The notes: generated by a model from the letters alone, not told the origin. 10,826 bases of DNA from Gemmatimonadota bacterium (GCA_029288095.1 JARFPW010000295.1:1-10826); one strand, 5' to 3'. Shown: positions 1-6,341, counted from the first letter of the stretch. Translations and numbers: made by a program.

Positions 1-24
1 GATCAGGCCCATGCCAGGGTTCCC

Positions 25-1455
25 TTAGCTTTCCGAGGAGTCGGCGGGAGCCGGGGGCGGGACGGGTGCGAATGCTCCCACGGGGCCGGGAAACACGACG
101 GGGCTTTCGAACCCGGTCTGCGACACGGACGCGACGCCGAAGATGTAGTTGTCGATCACCACGTTGTAGAGCGTGTGTTCGGTCAACCTGGTGTACTCGC
201 GCCAATGCCACTGCGGCTGGTCGGTGAGCCGCCAGTACACGCGATAGCCAGCAAGGTCCGGGGCGATCGTCGGATCGATCGCCTCCCAGCTCAGCGTCGT
301 ACTCGGTCGGACGGCGCCCCGGATCTGTACACCTGAGGGCGGGGGCGGCGCCCAGGCCAGGGCGGCGAGGGTCACGGCATTCAGCGCGGTCAGTTTGGCG
401 GCGAAGTCGAACTCGACCTCCTCGACCAGGTCGCCGTACTCGACCCCATCCTCGACCCGGATGTCCTGGTGCTGGCGGCGGTAGTCCTCGTTCGCCTCCA
501 TGATCCGCACGGCCGGGAAACCGACATCGTTGAACGGCCGATGGTGCCCGCCGCGGCCGAACCGATCGAGGCGGTAGACCAGCATTACGTCGAGATTTGG
601 CACGTATAGGTCGGCCATCAGGTCCACGTAGCGCGCCAGGTTCCGCGACGGCGAGTCCACTTCGCCACCTGTGAACCGTCGGATGCGGGACATCCGCTCC
701 GTTTCGTCTGCGCGAATGCCCTCGGAAAACACGCGGGCAACGGTGTTATCCGTGACGCCGTTCTGGCCCTGCGTATTCCCAATCATGTCGTTGTTGAGCA
801 CGGCTTCGATGCGCCAGTCGGCTTCCTTCGCCTCGGCTGCCATCTTCTGGCCGCCGAATAACCCCTGCTCTTCGCCGGAAAGCCCCGCGTAGACGATCGA
901 AGCGGGAAACTCGTAGCGCGTCAGGACGCGGGCCGCCTCGATGGCGCCCGCCATGCCCGAGGCGTTGTCGTTGGCGCCGGGTGCGTCGGTCACGGGATCT
1001 GATCCGTCGGAAGCGCGCGAATCGATGTCCCCGGACATGATCACATAGCGGTTCGGGTCCGCAGACCCGCGCTGGATCGCGATTACGTTTACGACATTGG
1101 TGGAGTCCGGCATCCGGCGCGCGCCGGTCACGATCGAACTCTGGTAGTAGACTTCGAGGCATCCGCCGCAGGCTGCCGAGATGCTGTCGAACTCGGCCTT
1201 GATCCAGCGGCGGGCCGCGCCGATGCCGCGCGTCTCCGACAGGGTGTCCGACATCGTGTTGCGTGTACCGAACCCAGCCAGACGTCGGATGTCGGCTTCA
1301 ATCCGGGTGGCGGAAACCGAGTCGACGATCGCTTCCATGACCGAACCCGCGCCCGGCCGGGCGTCGATTCTGGGAGGCAAATCCTGGGCTGAAGAGGCTC
1401 CCGGAACCAGGGCCAGCGCCGCGACGGCACACGACACCGACCTGGTCGGAAGCAT
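25..1455 (-). CDS. Exported M28-family zinc metallopeptidase with C-terminal fibronectin III domain
   Basis: Predicted secreted or periplasmic aminopeptidase-like hydrolase of 476 residues. The start at 1455 is chosen because a signal peptide follows directly (hydrophobic core about 8-19, cleavage near SSA|QD at 23-24); the reading frame stays open upstream, but that part looks like out-of-frame coding of the cytochrome gene. No good Shine-Dalgarno precedes the ATG. M28 landmarks: GDIDSR (D143, D145), GANDNASG with D163, SGEEQG with E195 (general base) and E196, LNNDMIG with D223, and GGHHRPF with H304/H305. Spacing E196-D223 is 27, as in Aeromonas aminopeptidase (E152-D179). The first zinc ligand, His in the usual HxD motif, is Asp143 here. 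C96/C99 could form a disulphide. Residues about 374-454 form an Fn3-like beta domain, followed by a Pro-rich tail. The gene lies 23 nt downstream of the cytochrome c gene and is probably cotranscribed. The family assignment is firm; substrate is unknown. Confidence 0.9.
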   Translation of the reverse strand: MLPTRSVSCAVAALALVPGASSAQDLPPRIDARPGAGSVMEAIVDSVSATRIEADIRRLAGFGTRNTMSDTLSETRGIGAARRWIKAEFDSISAACGGCLEVYYQSSIVTGARRMPDSTNVVNVIAIQRGSADPNRYVIMSGDIDSRASDGSDPVTDAPGANDNASGMAGAIEAARVLTRYEFPASIVYAGLSGEEQGLFGGQKMAAEAKEADWRIEAVLNNDMIGNTQGQNGVTDNTVARVFSEGIRADETERMSRIRRFTGGEVDSPSRNLARYVDLMADLYVPNLDVMLVYRLDRFGRGGHHRPFNDVGFPAVRIMEANEDYRRQHQDIRVEDGVEYGDLVEEVEFDFAAKLTALNAVTLAALAWAPPPPSGVQIRGAVRPSTTLSWEAIDPTIAPDLAGYRVYWRLTDQPQWHWREYTRLTEHTLYNVVIDNYIFGVASVSQTGFESPVVFPGPVGAFAPVPPPAPADSSES

Positions 1456-1478
1456 GGGACGCGTTTTCGACGTCAGGA

Positions 1479-2204
1479 CTACTGCCGGCGGCTCATGTAC
1501 CAGACGTAGGCCGCCACGCGCTCGATGTCGGATTCCGAGATCTCCGATCCACCGCGAGCGGGCATGGCTACGCCACTGGTCGACGACTCTTCCGAAATGC
1601 CTTCCGCGATGATCCGGCCGATCGTCTTGTACGCGCCCTTCGCGTCGAGCCACACGTCGTCCGTCAGATCAGGGCCCAGGAGTCCGGTCGCATCCGCGCC
1701 GTGGCAGAGCGCGCACGCTCCGGTCACGTTGAAGACTTTCTCGCCTCGCTCCACCATCTGCGCCGTCACGCCGGGAGGAAGTGAGTCGCCCGACTCCGGG
1801 TGGCTCGTCTTCCAGATGAAGGCGGCGGCGGATTGGACCATCACGTCGTCGATCTTGGTCCCGCCGCGGGGCGGCATGGCCGTTCCCGTCTCCGAACGCG
1901 TTTCGGGAACGCCCGTCAGGATCGTCTGAAGGATCGACAGGTAGCTCCCTTTGGCCTGCAGCCAGTCATCGTCGGCGAGGTTCGGTCCGACGGCACCGGC
2001 GCCAGTCTCGCCGTGGCAGGTCGTGCACAGGCCATCGCCTTCGAAGATCACCTTGCCCTGCTCGACCATTTCCATGGTGACGCCCCAGGGAAGGGAGTCC
2101 GCAGTCGCGCTCCTCACCTGGGCGGGCGCTTGCGCAGGCAGCGCGAGCAACGCGCCAACCAGAGCGATGACACCGAGTTGGATGGGCAGTTTTTGTCGTT
2201 TCAT
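1479..2204 (-). CDS. Periplasmic dihaem cytochrome c (two fused class I domains)
   Basis: Electron-transfer protein of 241 residues with a signal peptide (core about 10-22, cleavage near 26-29), so haem is attached in the periplasm. Two homologous domains each hold a haem site and a Met axial ligand: CTTCH at 60-64 with M110 in AMPPRGG, and CALCH at 164-168 with M214 in AMPARGG. The halves repeat in order: GVT.(E/Q)MVE(Q/R)G, the CxxCH motif, GP(N/D)L.DD.WL.AKG.Y, then AMP.RGG, which points to internal duplication. The start at 2204 is chosen because GGGAAG lies 5-6 nt upstream and the signal peptide begins there; an in-frame ATG at 2267 would overlap the candidate promoter. The domains resemble the small haem domains of cytochrome oxidase subunits and soluble c552-like carriers. 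The redox partner is not visible. Linkage to YeeE/YedE genes upstream suggests, by inference only, a link with sulfur metabolism. Confidence 0.93.
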   Translation of the reverse strand: MKRQKLPIQLGVIALVGALLALPAQAPAQVRSATADSLPWGVTMEMVEQGKVIFEGDGLCTTCHGETGAGAVGPNLADDDWLQAKGSYLSILQTILTGVPETRSETGTAMPPRGGTKIDDVMVQSAAAFIWKTSHPESGDSLPPGVTAQMVERGEKVFNVTGACALCHGADATGLLGPDLTDDVWLDAKGAYKTIGRIIAEGISEESSTSGVAMPARGGSEISESDIERVAAYVWYMSRRQ

Positions 2205-2238
2205 GATGCTTCCCTGGTGCAGGTTGTTCCCCACCCGG

Positions 2239-2267
2239 ATCCTAGGCAACTGTCGGCGCCGAATCAA
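2239..2267 (-). promoter_or_regulatory. Candidate sigma70 promoter of the cytochrome c gene
   Basis: On the minus strand TTGATT (2267-2262) and TAGGAT (2244-2239) are separated by exactly 17 nt, each matching four of six consensus bases. The start site would fall near 2232, giving a leader of about 28 nt before the ATG at 2204. It lies in the 78-nt gap after the YeeE/YedE pair, so the cytochrome and peptidase may form their own transcription unit. The consensus used is from Proteobacteria and may not hold in this lineage. Confidence 0.38.
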
Positions 2268-2282
2268 CGGTAAATCACATAC

Positions 2283-2720
2283 TCAGTAGTGCGGAAGCCG
2301 GTCCCTGAGAGCACCGTACAACCAGGTGCCGCAGACGGCGCTTCCGAGAGCAACGAAGAACACGGTGTGTCCGGATCCGATGAGTGCGTAGATCGGTCCG
2401 GGGCAGGCGCCCAGAATGCCCCAGCCGAGGCCGAACACCGCACCGCCCGCCCAGTAGCGTGTGTTTCGGCCTCCCGTTTCCTTCGGTGCGATTTCGAGGG
2501 CTTCGCCGTCCGGCCCCCGTATCTCGTGCCGACGAATGATCCACAGGGACACCATACCCACCAGCACGGCGCTGCCGATGATCCCGTACATGTGGAAGCT
2601 CTGGAGACGGAACATCTCCTGTATGCGGTACCACGAGATCGCCTCCGAGCGGACGAGTACGAATCCGAATGCCAGGCCGAGAAACAGCGAGCGCACCGCG
2701 ACGCGTCTGCGACCGCTCAC
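2283..2720 (-). CDS. YeeE/YedE-family half-transporter, DUF6691-like (second gene of pair)
   Basis: Inner-membrane protein of 145 residues, one half of a split YeeE/YedE sulfur-compound transporter. The GTG start at 2720 overlaps the TGA stop of the preceding gene (GTGA), which implies translational coupling; the longer open frame upstream is only shadow of that gene. Hydrophobic segments lie at about 9-24, 44-62, 91-113 and 119-137. The signature GLGWGILGACPGP (97-109) contains C106, corresponding to the conserved Cys of this family that contacts thiosulfate or persulfide in characterised YeeE proteins; C130 is a second Cys in the last helix. A hydrophilic loop occupies about 63-88. Half-size pairs of this type are known as PmpA/PmpB-like proteins and often sit beside sulfide or persulfide detoxification genes. 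The substrate here cannot be read from sequence. Family assignment is strong. Confidence 0.88.
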   Translation of the reverse strand: MSGRRRVAVRSLFLGLAFGFVLVRSEAISWYRIQEMFRLQSFHMYGIIGSAVLVGMVSLWIIRRHEIRGPDGEALEIAPKETGGRNTRYWAGGAVFGLGWGILGACPGPIYALIGSGHTVFFVALGSAVCGTWLYGALRDRLPHY

Positions 2721-3307
2721 TGGAGCCCCGCGAGGATGATCGGGAGCAGCCAGTGGGTCGAGATCAATCCGCCGGCGAAGAACCCGATCACCGCGATCAA
2801 GGACGCGAGCTGCAGGTTGGACAACCCGGTGATGGCGTGCCCCGTGGTGCAGCCATCGGCCCAGCGTGTGCCGAAACCGATAAGGAACCCGCCGAGGACG
2901 ACGACCGTCAGGCCGGCAACCGACCCGAGTGCCTCCCAACTGATCAGCTGGCGGGGCACGAGCCCGGTCTGATCGGTAATCCCTAGAGCGAGGAGGTCTG
3001 CGCGTGTAGCCTCGGAGACCGCTACGGAGAGGCCGCCGGGATCGGTGGGAGCCAGCACCTGCCAGGCCAGAAACCCGCCACCAAGCACCCCCACCGAGAA
3101 CGCGAGCCGCCAGGCGTGGTCCTTCCAGTCATACCCGAAGTACTCGAGCTTCCCGGGAATCGTCGCCGCACACACGTCTCGAAAGCTGGACGAGATGCCG
3201 AACGGACGGCCCACCCACACGAGCAGCGCGGGCACGACCAGCCCGATGAGTGGGCCGGCCACGTACCAGGGCCAGGGACGGGAAAGCAGATCCAGGAGTG
3301 TACTCAC
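2717..3307 (-). CDS. YeeE/YedE-family half-transporter (first gene of pair)
   Basis: Inner-membrane protein of 196 residues starting with GTG at 3307; the ribosome site is weak (AGG about 10 nt upstream). Segments: helix about 14-32, a conserved SSFRDVCAA stretch (40-48) with C46, helix about 66-84, a polar loop 88-122, helix about 126-145, then the family signature GFGTRWADGCTTGH (144-157) with C153, and a final helix pair 165-194. C46, C153 and C106 of the partner would supply the thiol relay proposed for YeeE-type thiosulfate import. The stop overlaps the start of the partner by GTGA, so the two are probably made in equal amounts and assemble as one transporter. The gene follows the dioxygenase by 10 nt. 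Both halves starting with GTG is a small oddity. The role as sulfur transporter comes from family knowledge; thiosulfate versus other sulfane sulfur is undecided. Confidence 0.9.
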   Translation of the reverse strand: MSTLLDLLSRPWPWYVAGPLIGLVVPALLVWVGRPFGISSSFRDVCAATIPGKLEYFGYDWKDHAWRLAFSVGVLGGGFLAWQVLAPTDPGGLSVAVSEATRADLLALGITDQTGLVPRQLISWEALGSVAGLTVVVLGGFLIGFGTRWADGCTTGHAITGLSNLQLASLIAVIGFFAGGLISTHWLLPIILAGLQ

Positions 3308-3317
3308 GGTGGAAAAC

Positions 3318-4283
3318 CTAGCCGACGGCCGTGATGGCGGCGCCCAGCGGGGCCAGGTCCGCCTCGATCTCGGAGCGACGCGCCTCCAGCCAGGGCGGCA
3401 GAATCAGCCTCTCACCGAGCGCGGAGGGATCCTCGTCGACGGCGAATCCAGGGCCGTCGGTGGCCACTTCGAACAGTGCCCCGCCCGGTTCGCGGAAGTA
3501 GATGGACCGAAACCAGAATCGGTCGATGACCTCGGTCGGCTGCTGCCCGGCGGCAGCAACACGTTCCCGAATCCGGGCCTGGTGGTCATCGTCGTCGACG
3601 CGAAACGCCACATGGTGAACGGCGCCGGTTCCCCAGGATCCGCGTCGCTCCTCGGGTAACTCCCTGACTTCGACGCGGCGGCCGGGCCCGCCGTCGCCGA
3701 CCTCGAACCGGTGCCAGCCCGCCTGTTCACCCGTCTCCTCGAAACCCAGACCGTCCGTCAGAAACCGCGCAGTCCGCACCAGATCGCGTTCCCACAGCCG
3801 CACGGCGTGAAAGCCGCGCAGTTGATGCGCCATGGGGACCGTACTTCGATCCCACGGAGCCGTCACGAGCGGGCCATCCGTCTCCGTCAGGGACAGACCG
3901 AGACCGTGCGGGTCGCTGAACGAGAGCGAACGCTCGCCGAATCGCTCTTCGGGCGTACAACGGATTCCGGCGGATTCCAGGCGTTCGGCCCACCAGTCCA
4001 GGCTCCCCCGGGCGACCGAGAAGCCCACTTCCATCGTCAGGCCGATCCCCTGACGCGCCGGAGGCATGTTCGGCCAGGGGAAGAACGTCAGGTCCGTGCC
4101 GGGCCGCCCGTCACCGTCCGCGTAAAACAGGTGGTAGGTATCCGGCACGTCCTGGTTGACCGTGCGCTTGACGAGTCGCAGGCCCAGCAGACCCGTGTAG
4201 AAGTCGAGGTTCTGCTGGGCGTCGCCGGAGATCGCAGTCACGTGGTGCAGGCCGGTAACGGCGAGCTCAGGTCGTGAGGACAT
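3318..4283 (-). CDS. Glyoxalase-fold ring-cleaving dioxygenase (MhqO/PcpA-like)
   Basis: Probable cytoplasmic Fe(II)-dependent extradiol-type dioxygenase of 321 residues, made of two vicinal-oxygen-chelate domains (about 7-135 and 153-282). The N-terminal domain opens with GLHHVTAISGDAQQNLDFY, the usual start of this family, with H14 as likely metal ligand. The C-terminal domain gives HHVAF (H224) and GGALFEVATDGPGF (E272). By comparison with PcpA (H11, H227, E276), the His-His-Glu facial triad is complete and well spaced. MhqO-type members are tied to hydroquinone and quinone breakdown, while PcpA cleaves chlorinated hydroquinones; the substrate here cannot be chosen from sequence. The start at 4283 fits the family length, though no clear Shine-Dalgarno is present, so translation may be coupled to the barrel gene ending 8 nt upstream. 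A quinone-handling enzyme beside sulfur-transport genes could serve thiol or electrophile stress, which is inference. Confidence 0.88.
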   Translation of the reverse strand: MSSRPELAVTGLHHVTAISGDAQQNLDFYTGLLGLRLVKRTVNQDVPDTYHLFYADGDGRPGTDLTFFPWPNMPPARQGIGLTMEVGFSVARGSLDWWAERLESAGIRCTPEERFGERSLSFSDPHGLGLSLTETDGPLVTAPWDRSTVPMAHQLRGFHAVRLWERDLVRTARFLTDGLGFEETGEQAGWHRFEVGDGGPGRRVEVRELPEERRGSWGTGAVHHVAFRVDDDDHQARIRERVAAAGQQPTEVIDRFWFRSIYFREPGGALFEVATDGPGFAVDEDPSALGERLILPPWLEARRSEIEADLAPLGAAITAVG

Positions 4284-4291
4284 TGGCGGCG

Positions 4292-4813
4292 TCAGTTCAA
4301 GCCGATCGACAGGCCGAACAGGGCCGCGAAGAAATCGATGTCCTCCGAAGACTCGAATCGTACCTCGACGAACGGACTGATCACGCCGCTCCCGAGGTCG
4401 AGTCCTCCACCGAGCTGGTAGCCGAACTTCGACTCCGTCTCGCTCAACTCCCCGACCGAGAACTTGGTAGCCAGCAAACCAGCGCCCGCGAATACGAAGG
4501 GCTGAATCCCACCGGGCACGGGGACGTCTAACCCGATCTTGGCCATCGCGCCGATGGGGTTGGCATCCACGCCGTCCGCCGGGGTTCCGTTCTGCCCGTA
4601 TGATCCCTCGACGCCGAGCCAGAAGCCGCCCGGCCCGATCGGCAATTTCAGACCGCCCGCGACCATCCAGCCCGTATCGAACACCTCGCCGAACTCGCTG
4701 GTGGGAAATGCGCCACCGGCAAGCACATACACGCTCTGGGAGTGGGCGGTGGTGGGAACTGCCAGGGAAAGAGACAAAACGGCGGCTGACGCGAGCAGCA
4801 CACGTCTAATCAT
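4292..4813 (-). CDS. Small outer-membrane beta-barrel protein (diverged third member of the barrel cluster)
   Basis: Exported protein of 173 residues. The ATG at 4813 is chosen because AGGAG lies five bases upstream and the same MIRRVL signal peptide opens the two related genes to the right. Cleavage is likely near residue 25 (AHS|QS). The mature part alternates Gly-rich amphipathic strands separated by polar turns, as in eight-stranded barrels of the OmpA/OmpW/opacity type: for example WLGVEGSYG (65-73), PFVFAGAGLLATKF (105-118), and PFVEVRFES (147-155). It shares VEG.YG, GAGL and the closing FFAAL.G..IG with the tandem pair at 4948-6287, but has diverged strongly and has different loops. 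The last residue is Asn, not the aromatic residue usual for a BamA-recognised barrel. It is the first gene of the dioxygenase/YeeE-YedE run, 8 nt before the next start. Whether it is a channel or a structural protein is unknown. Confidence 0.8.
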   Translation of the reverse strand: MIRRVLLASAAVLSLSLAVPTTAHSQSVYVLAGGAFPTSEFGEVFDTGWMVAGGLKLPIGPGGFWLGVEGSYGQNGTPADGVDANPIGAMAKIGLDVPVPGGIQPFVFAGAGLLATKFSVGELSETESKFGYQLGGGLDLGSGVISPFVEVRFESSEDIDFFAALFGLSIGLN

Positions 4814-4896
4814 GTTGACTCCTGGGACCCGGGCTGGCGCGGGACGATGCACACTAGCCAGGTCGAAGGATTGCCGTGGAAGCGGGACCCGTCAAG
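4814..4896 (-). promoter_or_regulatory. Leader and putative promoter of the left barrel gene, shared with the middle barrel gene
   Basis: The region holds the ribosome site (AGGAG, just upstream of the ATG) and a 28-nt block at 4831-4858 that reappears at 5538-5566 before the middle barrel gene with two mismatches and one 1-nt gap. Further upstream, TTGACG on the minus strand (4895-4890) is a good -35 match and is also conserved in the other copy (5603-5598). No convincing -10 lies 16-18 nt downstream in either copy, so the exact promoter is uncertain. Conservation outside coding sequence suggests common regulation or recent shared ancestry. Confidence 0.45.
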
Positions 4897-4947
4897 CCGG
4901 GCCCCGTCCACGGGTGTTCTACGGCAGGTTCTTACTGAACTAGCGCG

Positions 4948-5517
4948 TCAGTTACCTACGCCGATCGCCACGCCGACTAGGGCGGCGAAGAACGAGACCG
5001 TAGTATTGGACGTGTCACCGTCAAATTCTACGCTTGCACTGTGATACCTGCCCTCGACGTAGGGTCGGGCATTGGCATCCTCACCGCCGAACGAAACGCC
5101 GGCTCCGGCCTGCCAGCCGAATCCCGAACCGGAAAACGATTCGGAATCATCGCTGATCTTGGCACCCGCCAATCCGGCTCCTCCCCAGATGTACGGATCG
5201 ACACCACCCTGCGTGTCAAACGAGTAGCCGAGAATGCCTTGAACGGAATACGTCTTGGCAGTCACGTCTCCATCGCCCGTAAAATCCGTCCCATGCCGGC
5301 CATACGCGCCCTCGACACCAGCCCAGACGCCATTTGCTCCGACATCAAACGTGACGCCGCCGGCAGCCATCAAACCGGTATTGACGCCATCGAGATCGTC
5401 ACCGGTTGGGAACGCACCACCCGCCGAGATATACAGGGTTTGGGCCTGGGCGGTGAGCGGAGCGACGAGCGCAAAAGACAGCACTGCCGCGGACGTGAGC
5501 AACACACGTCGGATCAT
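4948..5517 (-). CDS. Outer-membrane beta-barrel protein, tandem copy 1
   Basis: Exported barrel protein of 189 residues. The ATG at 5517 follows GGAGG with 7-nt spacing, and a signal peptide starts there (MIRRVL, hydrophobic core about 9-20, cleavage near TAQA|Q, residue 25). The mature 164 residues can be divided into eight amphipathic strands, for example TLYISAGGAF, VWAGVEGAYGRHG, YSVQGILGYSFD, DPYIWGGAGLAG, WQAGAGVSFGG, RPYVEGRYHSASVEF and VSFFAALVGVAIGV, joined by Asp/Gly/Ser-rich turns such as TGDGDV and GDTSN. This fits a small OmpA/OmpW-like porin fold. It is 152/164 identical, without gaps, to the mature protein encoded at 5724-6287, so this is a recent duplication. Its upstream region instead resembles that of the left barrel gene. 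The C-terminus ends in GVGN and lacks the usual terminal aromatic residue. No ligand or partner can be inferred. Confidence 0.85.
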   Translation of the reverse strand: MIRRVLLTSAAVLSFALVAPLTAQAQTLYISAGGAFPTGDDLDGVNTGLMAAGGVTFDVGANGVWAGVEGAYGRHGTDFTGDGDVTAKTYSVQGILGYSFDTQGGVDPYIWGGAGLAGAKISDDSESFSGSGFGWQAGAGVSFGGEDANARPYVEGRYHSASVEFDGDTSNTTVSFFAALVGVAIGVGN

Positions 5518-5604
5518 CGTGCAACCTCCGAAAATCTGGGCTGGTGCGGGACAGGTGCACACTAGCTTGTCCCAAAGGTTTACGGCGACATGCGATCCGT
5601 CAAG
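5518..5604 (-). promoter_or_regulatory. Leader and putative promoter of the middle barrel gene
   Basis: Contains GGAGG seven bases before the ATG, the 29-nt block at 5538-5566 shared with the left barrel gene, and TTGACG on the minus strand at 5603-5598 as a possible -35. GTGCAC within the block (5555-5560) is a short palindrome but is not preserved in the left copy. A matching -10 is not obvious. The region upstream of the right barrel gene does not share this block. Confidence 0.42.
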
Positions 5605-5664
5605 GGGTAGGGTGTAACGGAGCGAAGCCGGCGGCTGGCCTGCGCGGCGAGCCTCCGGGTGCCT

Positions 5665-5705
5665 GCGGCGGGACGGGGCCCCAAGAAATGAGGCCCCGAG
5701 GCCGC
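5665..5705 (-). terminator. Hairpin downstream of the right barrel gene
   Basis: GCGGC (5665-5669) pairs with GCCGC (5701-5705), and CGGGGCC (5674-5680) pairs with GGCCCCG (5692-5698), separated by a small internal loop and closed by an 11-nt loop. It begins 18 nt past the stop codon of the gene at 5724-6287 and before the leader of the next gene. There is no T-run after it on the minus strand, so it may be a factor-assisted or GC-type terminator, or an mRNA-stabilising 3' hairpin. Confidence 0.5.
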
Positions 5706-5723
5706 TATGTGCCGTCTTTCCGT

Positions 5724-6287
5724 CTAGTTACCAACGCCGATCGTCACGCCGACGAGGGCGGCGAAGAACGAGAGCGTAGTGTCGGACGTATCGCCGTCGA
5801 ATTCTACGCTTGCACTGTGATACCGGCCCTCGACATAGGGTCGAACGTTCGCATCCTCACCGCCGAACGAAATGCCCGCACCACCCTGCCAGCCGAATCC
5901 AGACCCGGAAAACGACTCGGTATCGTCGCTGATCTTACCTCCCGCCAGTCCGGCGCCTCCCCAGATGTACGGATCTACGCTACCCTGCGTATCAAACGAG
6001 TAGCCCAGGATCCCCTGGACGGAATAGGTTTTGGCGGTGACGTCTCCGTCCCCCGTGAAATCTGTCCCGTGCCGGCCATACGCGCCTTCGACACCAGCCC
6101 AGAGCCCGTTCGCACCGACGTCAAACGTGACGCCTCCGGCGGCCATCAAACCGGTATTGATGCCATCAAGATCGTCACCGGTCGGGAACGCCCCACCCAC
6201 CGAGATATAGAGGGTCTGGGCGCTGAGCGGCGCGGCAAGCGCCAGGGCTACCACGAACGCAGAAGCTGACAACACTCGTCTGATCAT
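5724..6287 (-). CDS. Outer-membrane beta-barrel protein, tandem copy 2
   Basis: Exported barrel protein of 187 residues. Two ATG codons stand next to each other (6290 and 6287). The second is preferred because GGAGG lies 6 nt before it and only 3 nt before the first, and because MIRRVL then aligns with both paralogues. Signal peptide about 1-23, cleavage near LSA|Q. The mature sequence is the same length as copy 1 and differs at 12 of 164 positions, nearly all conservative (V/I, V/L, A/G, S/T, N/D, A/V). It therefore keeps the eight-strand pattern and the GVGN end. The signal peptide and upstream DNA differ more than the body, so the two copies may be expressed differently. The gene is divergent from the SDR gene across 187 nt of intergenic sequence. 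General family call is sound; specific function is unknown. Confidence 0.85.
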   Translation of the reverse strand: MIRRVLSASAFVVALALAAPLSAQTLYISVGGAFPTGDDLDGINTGLMAAGGVTFDVGANGLWAGVEGAYGRHGTDFTGDGDVTAKTYSVQGILGYSFDTQGSVDPYIWGGAGLAGGKISDDTESFSGSGFGWQGGAGISFGGEDANVRPYVEGRYHSASVEFDGDTSDTTLSFFAALVGVTIGVGN

Positions 6288-6312
6288 CATAGACCTCCAA
6301 GTGACTCAGGTT

Positions 6313-6341
6313 GTTATAAATCGTACCGCTGAGTCTTTAAT
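6313..6341 (-). promoter_or_regulatory. Weak candidate promoter of the right barrel gene
   Basis: TATAAC on the minus strand (6318-6313) matches the -10 consensus at five of six bases and lies 25 nt before the ATG at 6287. The -35 is poor: ATTAAA at 17 nt or TTAAAG at 16 nt spacing. This is the most AT-rich patch of the intergenic region. It differs from the leaders of the other two barrel genes. Confidence 0.3.

Larger units (their letters stand above)
4948..6287. repeat. Tandem gene duplication of a barrel gene
   Basis: Direct repeat made by the coding regions 4948-5517 and 5724-6287. Homology runs from the stop codons through the mature coding parts with no gaps, and fades in the signal-peptide codons (28 of the last 41 bases up to and including the start codon identical). 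The 206-nt spacer, 5518-5723, is not matched upstream of the right copy. Most base differences in the coding part are synonymous, consistent with selection on both copies. Confidence 0.85.

Noticed and set aside
1..12. Possible start of another minus-strand gene at ATG 12-10, with AAGGGA upstream
   Set aside because: Only four codons are inside the window, too few to support a gene.
671..1612. Further overlapping frames on both strands inside the peptidase and cytochrome genes
   Set aside because: Arg/Pro/Ser-rich composition without domains, as expected for shadow frames in high-GC coding sequence.
1456..1653. N-terminal extension of the peptidase frame
   Set aside because: It overlaps the cytochrome gene in another frame, is Arg-rich and lacks a signal peptide; the start at 1455 begins a proper signal peptide.
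2721..2939. Extension of the second YeeE/YedE half upstream of 2720
   Set aside because: It is Arg-rich out-of-frame translation of the first half; the GTGA overlap gives a natural start.
4903..4914. CCCG-4-CGGG hairpin between the left and middle barrel genes
   Set aside because: Only four base pairs in GC-rich DNA; not enough to call a terminator.
5041..6269. Long plus-strand reading frames opposite both barrel copies, similar to each other
   Set aside because: Their similarity follows from the duplication. Differences between the copies are mostly synonymous or conservative in the minus-strand frame but change residues freely in these frames, so selection acts on the barrel genes.
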